This document shows positions 44,894 to 56,114 of a stretch of 64,000 nt of DNA, piece by piece. How positions within the stretch are numbered: position 1 is the first letter of the stretch; every line of letters starts with the position of its first letter. Source of the DNA: Deroplatys truncata (Eukaryota; Arthropoda; Insecta; Mantodea; Mantidae); NCBI GenBank assembly GCA_030765065.1, contig CM060986.1, positions 78,423,573 to 78,487,572 of the forward strand, read 5' to 3'. The notes under the pieces were generated by a model that saw only the letters and a program-made list of their open reading frames with translations, searched no databases and was not told where the DNA came from. A program made the position numbers and the translations under genes.

Positions 44894-45816
44894 AACATAA
44901 GAAACAGGATTGAAATGAGATAAGAACTGGTTGAGGAGTGATAAAAATAAGGAATACAGGACCCTCATATTACGCTCGTAGGGCCGACGGCAACAAACAA
45001 CAAGGAAAATCATGTTGGTTACCGTCATTTTTGACGTGAATTTCTTTCAAGGAGAGGTCAGCTGTACAGATGAAAACGGGTGGAACCAAAAAGTGAAACG
45101 TTTGAAACTGTTTTAGCTCCAAAGTAAAAATACGTATACCAATGAGAACGCAAAGATAAAAAGTTGATAAATATAATGTACTTTTGTGTTCTTAAAGTTT
45201 TCCAGAAGTTTAATCAGGATAAATAAGATGCATAACTGTCAGTGGTCGGCAGCTGCTGCGATTTTGACGTAAGAGCCACTTTCAAGCAGCACAGAGCCAG
45301 CGATAGGGGCCTATCACCATGAAGACGAACACAGTGGCGAATACGATAGCGTAGTAGTTAATGTGGGCCGTAACAGTGTTTATTGAAGTTCGTGTATTAA
45401 TCCTGGCGGGGATACAAGAATGTAGTAGTAAAAGACAATCAACTCCCACATTTTCCAAAGTTGTCTACAGTATGTCACCCAATTACCGATATGAATAACT
45501 ATGTAAAAATATTGGAATAACTAAGTCAAGAATGTGATATTGAATTCAAGATACTGTAAATCTCGTCATCCAACATCTACATATTTGCAACACCATTTCC
45601 AGTGGATACTGACAGAGTGCCGTCATTGCAATTAGAAAATATTGACTTACAACATAAATATTGACTGAAGAACAGCTTTCAAAACAAAAAGGATTTGTCT
45701 TCCTTTTATAGAAAATTCTCCCCACACAAAGTTCCCTCGGGTGCACAATTTTCTACCAAGATGCTGAGCATATTCCGATCTACTTCGTATATGAACACTT
45801 CTTTCTTGTATTGTTA

Positions 45817-45877
45817 CATGTTGGGGTGAAGGCCAAAAAGTTACCAGAAAATTATTAATTTAGGTCACCCCAACATG
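45817..45877. repeat. 13-bp perfect inverted repeat with 35-nt spacer
   Basis: CATGTTGGGGTGA and TCACCCCAACATG are exact complements. It could mark a small element end or a stem-loop. Function unknown. Confidence 0.7.
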
Positions 45878-46947
45878 GGGTACGCAACTCGCTGGCAGCA
45901 AAACGTCCGGGACCGTGGTGTGTAGATTTAGGTTAAGGCGTAGGGTTATATTACACTGAAAGATTACATAATACACATTAACTTCACATACCTGGGATTT
46001 ATTCACAAAAACGTTTGGCGACTCTATAATTAACAAAGGAAACAGGATGGAGGGAGATGCCTCAGACGCTAGACCGGCCACACACACGTCTGGCCCCAAC
46101 GACCACCTCCACTCGAGTGACGCTATCTTTCCCCCACCAACCGTGTCTAGCCGAAGCCGGACAGGTCCGACGTCATATCAGACAGTTTCAAACAAATCCT
46201 TCCCTTTGGCGTAATCCTCGCAGAAAGAAAAGACCCTTAGGCCGAAATATAACTAAGGAGACCCAATAATATTACATCTGGTAGCAACAATACAGCACAA
46301 CAGTGCGTCTGGTAATAACAAGATTAATAATACGCCACAGTATGGAGACCATAAACCACAACATAGAAACCAACTTTCTGATCAGTACTTGAAAAACGTT
46401 ATTCGCTTGCATGTTAGCCAGACTATGGCTCGAAATACTACAAACTATTGAGTAAAGGAGGGAAAATGTCGATAAAGTGTTGAACTTGGACAGGGCAGTG
46501 ATACAAAGTAATTGTGTGTTTCACATGTATGCACACTGTGCATAATGCAAAGTAAAATGTGTAAAACTGTATTGCGTTGAAGAATTTTAGAGACAGGCTG
46601 CCTATTTTCAACGTTCCAAACGAAAAATGTGACAGTTTCACAGCTATTATGTAATCCAATTTCTCTGCAGTTATGTATTTCGTGGTTCTATTAGTATATT
46701 AAATAAAACATTTGTTACGTTCTTTTACTGTGGGTGTTTTGCATACAAATATATTGTTATTCCTACTGTGATTGATTGAAATTTGTAGTCAGTTGTAAAT
46801 AATGTGCACTGGCATTATAGTATCTCAGAAGAATAATGCATCATACACCGGGCCGCCACTGTTCAGCGGAAGCTTTTCAGGTCTCCCTTCTATTCTATGC
46901 TCACTACGTAGATATCGCCGGGCAGCAAGTAATTTTGCTCGTGAGTA

Positions 46948-46955
46948 TGACGTCA
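46948..46955. promoter_or_regulatory. CRE-type palindrome
   Basis: TGACGTCA is the consensus CREB/ATF site. It sits in a GC-moderate stretch without a recognised promoter, so relevance is unproven. Confidence 0.25.
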
Positions 46956-47019
46956 CGGAGCAAGGCATCTGCCTGCTACTGGACTGGTATTTTATGCTCC
47001 TAACAACATAGTGACAAAT

Positions 47020-47655
47020 TTTTACTTCCTCTGCCAACTACCTGAGAGGAAGTATTTTATTCCACCCATAAATTTGATGTAAAAATGTAAACATTTTACC
47101 GGAAATAATGTTTTAAGGCTTTTGAATCCAAAACAGCATTTTTAGAAAAAGCTCCATGTGTGCGGCCGCGTCTGTATGTACCTGCGTAACTATGTGTTTG
47201 TGAACAGCATTACTCTAAAACAAAATATTGGATAAATACCACACTTGGTATTTAAGTTTCAGTATCATTCAAAGATGCGACACGATGCAAGAAAATCCCC
47301 CACCCCAACCTACTCTTCACTAGAATTTGTTTTTTATTTTCCCAAAATTTCTCTAACCAGTTTGATTAAAATCCCATATATTTAAAGTATTTACATGACA
47401 AAATGTATATCTTGAATTTTCTGGGAATAGCCTAAGAAGTCCGTTTGATTCTGAATGACTTTGGTAAAATTGGTAAACTGTAAGGATAAACAAAACATTA
47501 TCATATAAAAATGTATACATTGTTAAATCACACAATTCATGTCAAATAATATGTTTGTAGTGTTAAACATTTCCGACATATCCGCTTTTTCTCGTGGTCA
47601 TGCAAAGAGCATGGAATTTCAGTCACCAGATAGCGATTCGCTTTTAAAAAAATTC
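47020..47655 (+). repeat. family A repeat, 5' and middle part
   Basis: Starts TTTACTTCCTCTGCC ... CTGAGAGGAAGTATTTTATT and runs to GATAGCGATTCGCTTTTAAA, where a minus-strand copy begins. Confidence 0.75.
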
Positions 47656-48352
47656 TGATATGTTACACTCACATGACTTTCCCTACTCTTGTACAAACTA
47701 TTTTTACAGACGCTTATTCTCCATATGCTTCATGTTAATCGAGATATCGAGATGTTAATCTTATTGCTAATTTTCTTGTAGATGCAAGGGGAATTGGTAG
47801 GCTTTAAGCGATATTCAAATACTTTAAGTGCTGGTTGCTATGTGCAGTATTCCATTCTCTTTGCATTACCAGGACAAAAAAAAATTAATAGCGAATTTGA
47901 GAAAAGGTATAAGTATTGGAAAATTTAAGGGAATAACAAACAATATCTCGAAAATTATTTACTCAACAACAAAAATGTATATGACATAAATTGTGTATTT
48001 TAACTCAACCAACATTTTTTGTGTAGTAAAATTTTGTCTATTTCTTATGGTTTACCAGTTATGCAAAAACCGTTCACAATGAAGAATACTTTTTTGGAGA
48101 CATTCCCAGAAAATTCAAGATATACATTTTATTTGTCATAAAAATATCTTAAACATGTGATAGTTTAATCAAAATCGTTAGAGCCATTTTTGAGAAAATT
48201 AAAATTTTCGAAAAATGTTCCATGTAAAGGGTAGTCTGGGGTGGGGGGATTTTCTTGAAAACCTTCGTGTCGCATCTCCGGAAGATACTGAACCTAAATA
48301 CCAAGTTTGGTGTTTATCCGACTGTTCGTTTCTGAGTTATGCTGTTCGTAAA
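47656..48352 (-). repeat. family A repeat, minus strand arm of a large fold-back
   Basis: Begins with the inverted 3' end (CTGATATGTTACACTCACAT) and runs collinearly in reverse to TTTCTGAGTTATGCTGTTCG. At 48353 it switches directly to plus-strand family A sequence. Confidence 0.8.
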
Positions 48353-48730
48353 CCATAAGAGATAGACACAATTTTACTACACACAAAATGTAGATCTCGT
48401 TAAAACACATAATTTATGTCATATACATTTTTGTTGTTGAGTGAACCATTTTCGAGATATTGCTTGTTATTGCCTTACATTTTCCAATACTTATACTTTT
48501 TCTCAAATTCGTTATTCATTTTTTTTTGTCCTGGTAATACAAAGAGAATGGAATACTCCACATAGCAACCAGTTCTTAAACGCTTAAAGCCTAGCAATTC
48601 CCCTTGTATCTACAAGAAAATTAGCAATAAGATTAACATCTTATATAACATATGGAGAATAAGCGTTTGTAAAAATAGTTTGTACAAGAGTAGAGAAAGT
48701 CATGTGAGTGTAACACATCAGATTTTTTTG
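48353..48730 (+). repeat. family A repeat, plus strand arm of the fold-back
   Basis: TAAACCATAAGAGATAGACA through TAGAGAAAGTCATGTGAGTG to ACACATCAGATTTTTT. It is highly similar to the inverse of 47656-48060, so the two arms can pair over about 370 bases around an unpaired loop of about 300. Confidence 0.8.
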
Positions 48731-49070
48731 TCTTGGATATGCAAAGAGTATTAATCTGTGGCAAAGGGAATTGTGCTGCACCTAGCAACCAGCTATTAAG
48801 AGATATTATGTGCGTAAAGGCTACTGTATTTCTATATTTCCCTTGTAAATATATATTCCCCTTACATCTACAAGGAAATTAGCAATAAGATAGAGTCTGC
48901 AAATGTTTATCTCGATTAACATGAAGCACATGGAGAATAAGCGTTTGTAAAAATAGTTTGTACAAGAGTAGAGAAAGTCATGTGAGTGTAACACATCAGA
49001 TTTTTAAGAATGGTTTGTAGAAAAGTCGCAGAAAAATTCATGCGAAAGCAACACATCAGATTTTTAACTC
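48731..49070 (+). repeat. two extra family A 3' ends in tandem
   Basis: A second 3' segment (TGTCTTGGATATGCAAAGAG to AACACATCAGATTTT at about 49005) follows, then a third short one (AAGAATGGTTTGTAGAAAAG to AACACATCAGATTTTT at about 49063). Three successive termini in the same orientation. Confidence 0.75.
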
Positions 49071-49335
49071 AGTAGATAGTTGTCACACATACATTGATAC
49101 TATGAACAATTGATAAATGTAAATTTAATAACAACTAAGCATTTAAAGAAAAACATTTTGTCATTACTCTTAATACAAAACGCATACCATCTAGAGCCAC
49201 AAGGATGACATAATGCAGCGGTGACGCGCACATCAGATACGCTTCCAACCGCTCGTTGCTTATCGTAACGAATGAAATGTTATTTGATTTGTAGCAAGAA
49301 ATTTTACTATTTAATATTAGAAAGTTTCAGATTAA
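49071..49335. other. no recognisable feature
   Basis: Short unassigned spacer. Confidence 0.3.
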
Positions 49336-49480
49336 TCGAGCGGGATGGCTCAGTTAGTAACGTCTGTAGCTCGCATTTGGGAGCTCATAGGTTCAAACCT
49401 CCGGGGTCGACTAATCTGACCGATGGTTTCCTCGCGATTTTCCTCAGTCGTTAGGCGAATAATGTGATTTTTTATCTTTG
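49336..49480 (+). mobile_element. SINE-A head, 3'-truncated
   Basis: GCGGGATGGCTCAGTTAGTA (A box), TAGGTTCAAACCTCC (B box), then GGTTTCCTCGCGATTTTCCT and CAGTCGTTAGGCGAAT. The long GC-rich body of other copies is missing. Confidence 0.75.
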
Positions 49481-50033
49481 GGGGATTCCAAACAGGAAGT
49501 GTATGTATACAATCCAAATACTCTTGAAGAACTACAAAATTAAATCAGGCGAGTGCTCAGTGAAATTACAGATAGAGTTACAGAAGGTATTTCAGAATTC
49601 TCTAGGCCGTTGTGATCTTTGCATTCACAAAGAGGGACATAATTTTCAATATTAGCCTGGTAAAAGGCAACATCCACTTTACCTCCTGCTTACCGCCTAT
49701 TATCGCCTGCTGGCACATTATTTGTGTGGAACAGTAGGACTAATCTCTATCATTCTTCGTACACGTTTTTGTATCGTGAGAGAACGCACTCGCATCTTCC
49801 CATTAAACAAGCCGTACGGTCCGCTAGAACGCCGGAAGGTTTGAAATGGACCGCTTTGTATATCGTGAATAATAAGCTAAACAACCATGTAAGAAATGAA
49901 AGACGACATAATAAGTATCAGAAACACTCAAAATTACTTCATCTTAAAGGTTTTACGCAAGCCACTTACGCCTATACTGATCATAGTATTATGTATATAT
50001 TCGTTTGCTTTATAATTAATTATACACTGTTTA
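49481..50033. other. no recognisable feature
   Basis: The 111-codon frame at 49724 has no recognised family and runs into a family A start; I treat it as chance. Confidence 0.35.
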
Positions 50034-50164
50034 CTTTCTCGACTACGTATTTACAGTAAGAAAAGAAATTAGTATTCCTCCTAAAAATTCTATTTCAAAA
50101 TTTCACCGGAAATACAGATTTTGAGGCCGATTTTGGGCAGTTTTAGAAAAGGTCCGTGTGCGTG

Positions 50165-50213
<49 letters not shown>

Positions 50214-50590
50214 CTCAAAACCGAAATGCCAGATAAATATCAAACTTTTTCTGTGCATCAGCCACATCCGAGACTTCCGTTATTATTGGATGAATTTTTC
50301 GTCATTTGTCATTTTTAAAATCTGCGACTATTCAGTCGTTTCTCGCGATGTATGGAAGAGTATGGAATTTCAAGGTCAGCATACAGATACATATCACTAT
50401 CGATTCTGCTTTCTGTATTTCCCTTGTACCTACAACGAAATGTATAATGAAACTATTTCTGCAAATGTTTATCTCGACTAACATGAAGCAGGTAGGTAAT
50501 CTATCATATGAATGGTTTGTAGTAGCTGTAAAAAATAAACGATAACAGCTGGAGAAATTGATGTGAATGTAACACATCAGCTTTTTTTCT
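50034..50590 (+). repeat. family A repeat with GT/GA microsatellite and internal deletion
   Basis: Starts TTACTTTCTCGACTACGTAT. A (GT)n(GA)n block at 50157-50213 is followed by CTCAAAACCGAAATGCCAG. It then jumps to the 3' blocks (CACATCCGAGACTTCCG onward) and ends TGTGAATGTAACACATCAG. The middle is deleted. Confidence 0.75.
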
Positions 50591-51689
50591 TTTATTAAAA
50601 GTACTCGAATAACAGTGAACACCGTCTATGTTTAATTTTATACTGTTTTCTTAAAAGTCACATCTAAGTCACCGAATGCTCCTGAAAATACTTTATTGTG
50701 GTACAAACTGCAGATAGATACATTTGTAAATTCAATCTGGATGAGAACTGCCACGACATATCACTACTTTTTTTAAGAACATAAGGTAATTCAGCACTCC
50801 GGTAAGGATTTCAGGAATAAATAACAGAATGTTGAAGGTATCAAGTGCTAGAGAATATTTGAACCCCCTGTACGTAATCCCCATGGCTTTACCCTGTCGC
50901 AGCTGGTGTTGAGGTTACAGGCATGTTTTTTCGTCTCCCTGCAGGTAGTTATTATTCCTGCTGAATGCTAATTGGACACAGAGTGTTACACAATGCCCGT
51001 CATTAATCACGACGCGTGGAGGCGGCTCGGGGGCGGCAACGTCACCGTCAACGCGTGCCGCGCCTTCTTACGCCCCGATATTAATATCTGCTCTCCGTCT
51101 CTATCTTTTGGGCAATAGATCGACGTATTTTAATATCGTGGTTCGTGCATGCGCGCGCCAGAACTTGGCAATATTCCCCATGTATGAGCCGGTGGGAAAT
51201 TTCGTTCATCAGAAAAGTTGCGTGATGATGGATTGGAGTTGGTCTCCACTTCTCCGACCATTAGTGAGTCGAGAGGAACATGTGCTCGCCCGAGCAGGGG
51301 AACCCTAGCTATTAACCTCGTCACCCTCAACTTCTTTCTGGGAACTTCCATCATAAATGCCTCAAAGTCACCTTGGGATCAACCAAAGGTAAACCATTTT
51401 ACTTCGATAGTTTCTTCATACACTACCAATTTTGTGCAAATAATAAATTGAAATGGGCATAAGAAAAAATGGACATGTCCTACATCTGCTGTGAGAGATT
51501 GGAAGCACTGACAATAATCATTCCTTCAAGTAGATACTCTTCCTCTGAGCTATCGTTCCAGATACCCAAAGTGCATTAAGCTTTCTCATATGATTCATGT
51601 ATCTAGGTAAACAAACCTCCAAGGCAAACTCAATTCCAGGTAACATGTCTTAAAGTTGACTTGAAACGTTAGAAGTAATTTTAATTTTT
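50591..51689. other. non-repetitive region with a CpG-rich core
   Basis: From about 50985 to 51185 the sequence is unusually GC- and CpG-rich for this window (GACGCGTGGAGGCGGCTCGG, CACCGTCAACGCGTGCCGCG). It is bordered by TAATTGG, ATTAATC and ATATTAATAT sites. No transposon features were found. It could be a promoter or enhancer of an unseen gene. Confidence 0.4.
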
Positions 51690-51855
51690 TATTAACGGGG
51701 GTCTTAGACTCGCATTCGGGAGGTCCCGAATTCTTTCCTGTAATACCGACCTTGACATTTTCGTGGTATTCCCATGTCGGAAGGGGAATTCTGGGGTACA
51801 TTGTATACTACCAGGAATATTCCCGTCCTTCAATTCCTCTAATTTCATTCATTTT
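51690..51855 (+). mobile_element. SINE-A fragment, 5' end degraded
   Basis: CTCGCATTCGGGAGGTCCCG is the anticodon-arm to B-box region of SINE-A. GACATTTTCGTGGTATTCCC follows, diverged from other copies. It abuts a family A start. Confidence 0.55.
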
Positions 51856-51860
51856 CATCT

Positions 51861-52245
51861 TTCCTACCTATAGTAGAAAGAGGAGGTATTGTATTCCAGC
51901 AAAAAAACGTCGAAAACGATATTTAACCGGAAGTATATATTTTGAAGATCCCTCAATCCCCAAAAGTGTTTATAGAAAAAACGATCGCGTGTGGGAAGGT
52001 GCGGGTGGGAATGGATGGTCGGAATAACTCAAAAACGAAGGTTTGGTATTTAAGCTCAGCGTCTTCCAAAGATGGAACACGAAGATTTCCAAAAAAAGTC
52101 CTCCCACTCCATACTACCCTTTATATGCAAATTAGTTTGTTAGTTTTGATTTGCTTAAAAGTATGTGTAAAGAATTTTATTAAACTAAACTACATTTAAG
52201 ATATTTGTATAACTAATAAGGTTTACGTTTTTAATTTTCTACAAA
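51861..52245 (+). repeat. family A repeat, 5' part, interrupted by SINE-B
   Basis: Starts TCTTTCCTACCTATAGTAG, includes TCGGAATAACTCAAAAACG, and reaches ATTTTCTACAAA, the target of the SINE. Confidence 0.7.
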
Positions 52246-52571
52246 GTTAGACCACTCGCCTCCCACCAAGGCGGCCCAGGTCCAATACCCAGAATCCACA
52301 TATGGGATTTGTGGTGGATGAAGCGGCGACTGGGCGGTTTTTCTCCGGGTTTTCGAGTTTCGCCCGCCGTTCATTTCACTAATTGCTCCATCATCACCTT
52401 CCTTTTTTCATTCATTTCGCCTTCATTTCATATCATCTTCTTCCCATATCCCCTGTTCCGGTTTGTTCATTCCCTGATTCAATGTTCCTCTGATCTTAGG
52501 CACGGTTGTAAGTCCTAGGGAATACCAGCCCTACATACCAAGAGGGTAAGATGATTAAGCAAGTAGGTAAG
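52246..52571 (+). mobile_element. SINE-B with 11-bp target duplication, head truncated
   Basis: Begins inside the tRNA-like head (GTTAGACCACTCGCCTCCCA), with a body GATGAAGCGGCGACTGGGCG and a 3' end with TTGTAAGTCCTAGGG and ACCAAGAGGGTAAGATG. TTTTCTACAAA occurs on both sides (52235-52245 and 52572-52582). The same family is complete at 53720-54041. Confidence 0.85.
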
Positions 52572-53010
52572 TTTTCTACAAATAATCAGGTTAAATTCTC
52601 TTCATTCGGAATGAATTATGTATAGTTTTATACAACTGGAAAACCATAAGAGGTAAATAAAAGTACTGCACAAAAAATATACAGCTTACTAAAACACAAT
52701 TTATGACATTCTAATATATTCTTCTCTTGCTCTGAATTTTCTAATTTTTTTAAGTGTTTGATCACTCTTCTTTTGTTTCTCTTGATGTAGTACAGAAACC
52801 ATGAAATTTCATAGACAACATATAGCGACTCACTTTTTAAACATTCGACTACCGCTTCAGTCTCCTTTACTCCCCTATACCTACAACGAAACATTTCTGC
52901 AAACGTTCATCTGGAATAGCATGCAGTAAATAGAAAAATAAGCTTTTATAAAAATAACTGGTAGAAGAGAGATAAAACAGAGAGTCATCTGAATGTACAC
53001 CATAGCTTTT
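52572..53010 (+). repeat. family A repeat, 3' part after SINE-B
   Basis: Resumes with TTCTCTTCATTCGGAATGAA and ends CATCTGAATGTACACCATAG. Confidence 0.65.
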
Positions 53011-53719
53011 CCTTTTCGTGCAAAATGGCTGAAGCGTTTGTTTCGAAACTTAATATATAGCGTACATATATACCTTCATATGCACCTTTCACCATAAAAA
53101 GAAAATCAACAAGAAAAATAAAAGAAGAAGTTAAATGGTCTCTGATAAATGTTCGATAACCAGATTTGTAAACATAATATTTCTTACTAGTTATATTATT
53201 TACAATTTTCGAGAGGATGATTATTTAAGAAGATATGTTAATTTTGACGTGTACGCTAATCAGTTACCTCGTATAAAGAGACACAAGTTCGAGTGGTGTT
53301 GAAACATTTACTTAAATGCTTTAATAATATTTATTAACACTCCTGAAAAACTGTTTTCGTTATCGGTTTGAAAGGTATTATATGTCATTGAATTTGCACA
53401 GAGATGAGGGAGTAAGGGGGATGAGGACAATCGAGGGGGAGAGAGTAATAGATTGGAAAGCAGTGTAGAAAGGAACAGAACGAGGAAGCAAGAGAAAACA
53501 ATAATAAGGGGAATGAGGGAGAGAATGGGGACAAAATGGAATGTCAGAGACAGTGAGAAAATGTGAGGGCGAGAGGCACCTATGGGTACCCACGGAGACA
53601 TTTATAAATATTGTAGCTTTATCTAAATGTTTATTATTATTTATAATACTATTTTAGAACAAGCATATGACAGAGTAAGAGATCAAGAATTCAAAGTATC
53701 TAAATCTAGATTTATTGTA
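53011..53719. other. no gene; purine-rich strand at 53395-53590
   Basis: About 190 bases are strongly purine-biased on the plus strand (GGGAGTAAGGGGGATGAGGA, GGGAATGAGGGAGAGAATGG). This may be the body of an old SINE or a polypurine spacer. The frames here on the minus strand (serine/leucine-rich) are composition artefacts. Confidence 0.4.
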
Positions 53720-54041
53720 TTCATTCATTATCTGTTTACCCTCCTCTTATGTAGGACTTACACCCCCAGGACTTACAAGCGGGTGCCTGGGGTCAGAGGC
53801 CCGTCGAGGAGCAGATTCTCATGGAATATGGGATGAAAGAAGTAGATGAAACGAAATGTTGGTGAAATGGATGAAAGGAAAAGTGATGATGGAGTATTGG
53901 GTGGAATGAATGGCGGGGGAAACCGGAGAACCGCCCAGACGCCGCTTCATCCACCACAAATCCCACATGCAGTTCCCTGGGATTGAACCCGGGACGCCTC
54001 GGTGGGAGGCGAGCGGTCTAACCACTCGGCCACGGCGCCGC
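53720..54041 (-). mobile_element. SINE-B, full-length with 14-bp target duplication
   Basis: On the minus strand the head GCCGTGGCCGAGTGGTTAGA (A box) and CCGGGTTCAATCCCAGGG (B box) are followed by the body TGGATGAAGCGGCGTCTGGG. The 3' end has TTGTAAGTCCTGGGGGTGTA and a TGAATGAAT tail. CTAGATTTATTGTA is duplicated exactly at 53706-53719 and 54042-54055. The head resembles a class II (Ser/Leu-type) tRNA start. Confidence 0.9.
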
Positions 54042-54104
54042 CTAGATTTATTGTAAAGGGAAGAATATATCCAGTACACAAGTACTACTACAGTAAATTC
54101 TAGA

Positions 54105-55067
54105 TAACCTCCAAAGGTGGAGTCAAATCACCGACCTTAGATTTTCTCCTGCAAAAATGTCAAAGTACTATTTTCTCCAGGCTATAGATCCATCCAAAAC
54201 CCCGTACCACACATTTCCAACCACCAACTCCCAGTAGTAAATAGGTGAGAAGGCATGCACTTTGACCGCAAGCTGACATATATCCACCATATTAAACTCC
54301 TCACGCCTTGTGTTCGGCGTCAGAATGTTTTAAAAGCATTGTGTGCCAAAGCATGGGGAGCCCAACTCAGAGTTCTACTTCGCACTTACAAAATGGCCAT
54401 CCTCTCCAAGTTGGACTACGGTTTTGTTTATAACTTCGCCAGTCTTTCTAGCCTTAAAATGCCTGACAATGTTCAGACCTTGGCACTGAGGATTACACTT
54501 ATAATGGAGACTGTTATCAACACCTCTCTGACAAAATATGCCAAAAGAATACCCAAGGCACGTTTTACACCACCTTTATCAAAGAATTACTTGGAAAATA
54601 TCCCAACTATGAACCCATTTACACCATTGCTTCTCGGTGTGACAACAATAATGGTTACGCTGTGGTTGCCCCTTACCATGCCACACGCTATCACAATTTT
54701 CCTACATTACCTTCACCGATGCGCTGAGTGTCCTATTGGCTCTACAACAACAAACCCCTCGCCGCACTTTGGTGCGGAAGATCCGTCAACTATACAAGGA
54801 CTTAATATCAGCTGGCAAACAAATCACTTTTGCATGAATACCATCTCATCGTAATATACCAGGAAACTACCTTGCTGATACTGCGGCTAAGCAGGCTACA
54901 AAGCATCCTTGTACTTTACCAGACCTCAAGCTTCCCCATGAAGACTATTTATCCCACCTAAGATGCACTCGAAGACAGACTGGACTACTACATCCACCAG
55001 TAAACTACATAATGTCTTCCCAATACCTAACCTATCTACATCAATTACAACACTAACCCGCCGAGAT
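54105..55067 (+). pseudogene. I/Jockey-superfamily LINE, RT C-terminus and RNase H, 5' piece
   Basis: The 199-codon frame at 54255 begins MHFDRKLTYIHHIKLL, then NVLKALCAKAWGAQLRVLLR and MAILSKLDYGFVYNFASLSS. This is the post-RT segment of insect Jockey-like LINEs (F-kLTw--HI..., WGad---L-----li-skLdYG). In other frames PSHRNIPGNYLADTAAKQA near 54840-54900 is the last RNase H motif (H...GN..AD). The element is cut at about 55067 by a minus-strand LINE and resumes at 55673. Frameshifts occur between the two domains. The RT catalytic region is not present in this stretch. Confidence 0.8.
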
Positions 55068-55672
55068 CAGATAATTTCTATTTGTATTTTATTTCCATAA
55101 TGCTATACAAAATTCTTATAAATTTTAATACATTACTTTGAGTTGCTATTTTGTCTTTCTTTGATCCATCATGCATTTTAACACCGTGGTTATTTATGCA
55201 TGGTGGGTCATAGCAAATTGATATTGCTTTATTTTTCTAAACCATTTTTCTCTTACTCCCCCATATACTCTCCTCGTATTCTCCTGTTCTTTTTATATCC
55301 CTGTCCTTTTTTATTTTCATTATCCTAACTTTTAATACTTCTTTGTTAACATTCTCCCATTCTTTAGGTAAAAACTCATCTCTCCACAACTTAGTTTTTT
55401 CACATTCAATTATATAATGCAAATCATTATCTGCCTCTCCACAAAGAGTACATATATCCAAATTCGCTCCCTTTCTATCTCCCCTTAGCCTATGTGCACT
55501 TAATCTGGACCAGGCCCACCCTTCTCTCACTAACCTATTACCTACATCCACATACTTCTCCCTTCTCCAGTCCACCTTTAATTGTCTATATAGTTCCAAA
55601 CTTTTCTTTCCTTCCAGATTTTGAAATAATTCTTGTTTCCCTATATCTTCTACTCTGTTCCTCACTTCTTTC
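55068..55672 (-). pseudogene. second LINE, C-terminal 142 codons, inserted in the first
   Basis: A minus-strand frame (55665-55237) reads LRGDRKGANLDICTLCGEAD and then DLHYIIECEKTKLWRDE. The C-x2-C-x8-H-x4-C zinc-knuckle-like motif closes many LINE ORF2 proteins. The frame is open for 142 codons with a natural stop, so this end is less decayed than its host. The upstream RT is missing, as in a 5'-truncated insertion. The clade is uncertain, and a non-LINE origin is possible but less likely given the position. Confidence 0.6.
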
Positions 55673-55930
55673 CAGAAACGTTAGTAACTCGACTATGTAT
55701 TGGTCACACTGCGCTAACGTATTCCTACCTTCTCTCTCATGAACCTGCTCCTTCCTACACGTACTCTATGTAACTCAGCTCTCACCCTCCACCATGTGAC
55801 AACAGCTTGCCCGAGATACACTGCTCACTGGAGTTTCAGAACACCTACAGCTGGCCTTGGGCGACCAACAATGCTGCAGGAAAGTCATAAACTTCATCAA
55901 AATATGCAAAATTCTTAATGATATTTATAA
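55673..55930 (+). pseudogene. continuation of the I/Jockey-superfamily LINE
   Basis: ETLVTRLCIGHTALTYSYLL and SHEPAPS match the segment after RNase H in these LINEs (--tRLriGHT-lTh-yLl---P-P-C), continuing from CRR DQ at 55060. A shifted frame near 55790 gives HHVTTACPRY, the closing histidine-cysteine part, and KVINFIKICKILND near 55885 the extreme C-terminus. Confidence 0.75.
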
Positions 55931-56114
55931 TTATTAACATTCTTACTGTTTACCATTTACTTCAAGCTCTAATGTGACATTTTACAATTTCTTTTTTTAC
56001 TTCAATGTACAGCTCAGTGTTTAGTCGCAGTATTACTTTATTGCTGAAGTTACTATAATAAATTAAATAAATAAAACAATAGTAATTATAAAACGAACAC
56101 TGTTGGGAAAAGTC
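55931..56114. other. no recognisable feature
   Basis: AT-rich; AATAAATTAAATAAATAAAA near 56055 may be the A-rich 3' tail of the preceding LINE. Confidence 0.3.

Larger units (their letters stand above)
44894..47019. other. no gene recognised; short structures noted
   Basis: Contains a 13-bp perfect inverted repeat (45817-45829 with 45865-45877). A GC-rich stretch at about 46060-46230 has an open frame of 70 codons, and TGACGTCA lies at 46948. AATAAA occurs near 46703. None of this adds up to a recognised gene or element. Confidence 0.35.

Noticed and set aside
46057..46269. 70-codon arginine/proline-rich gene
   Set aside because: The stretch is GC-rich with frames open on both strands. No family match or gene structure; kept only as unassigned sequence.
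49724..50059. 111-codon gene
   Set aside because: No recognisable family, no promoter context, and the end lies in a family A start. Probably chance.
53308..53601. Serine/leucine-rich secreted protein on the minus strand
   Set aside because: It results from the purine-rich composition of the opposite strand; two overlapping frames show the same bias.
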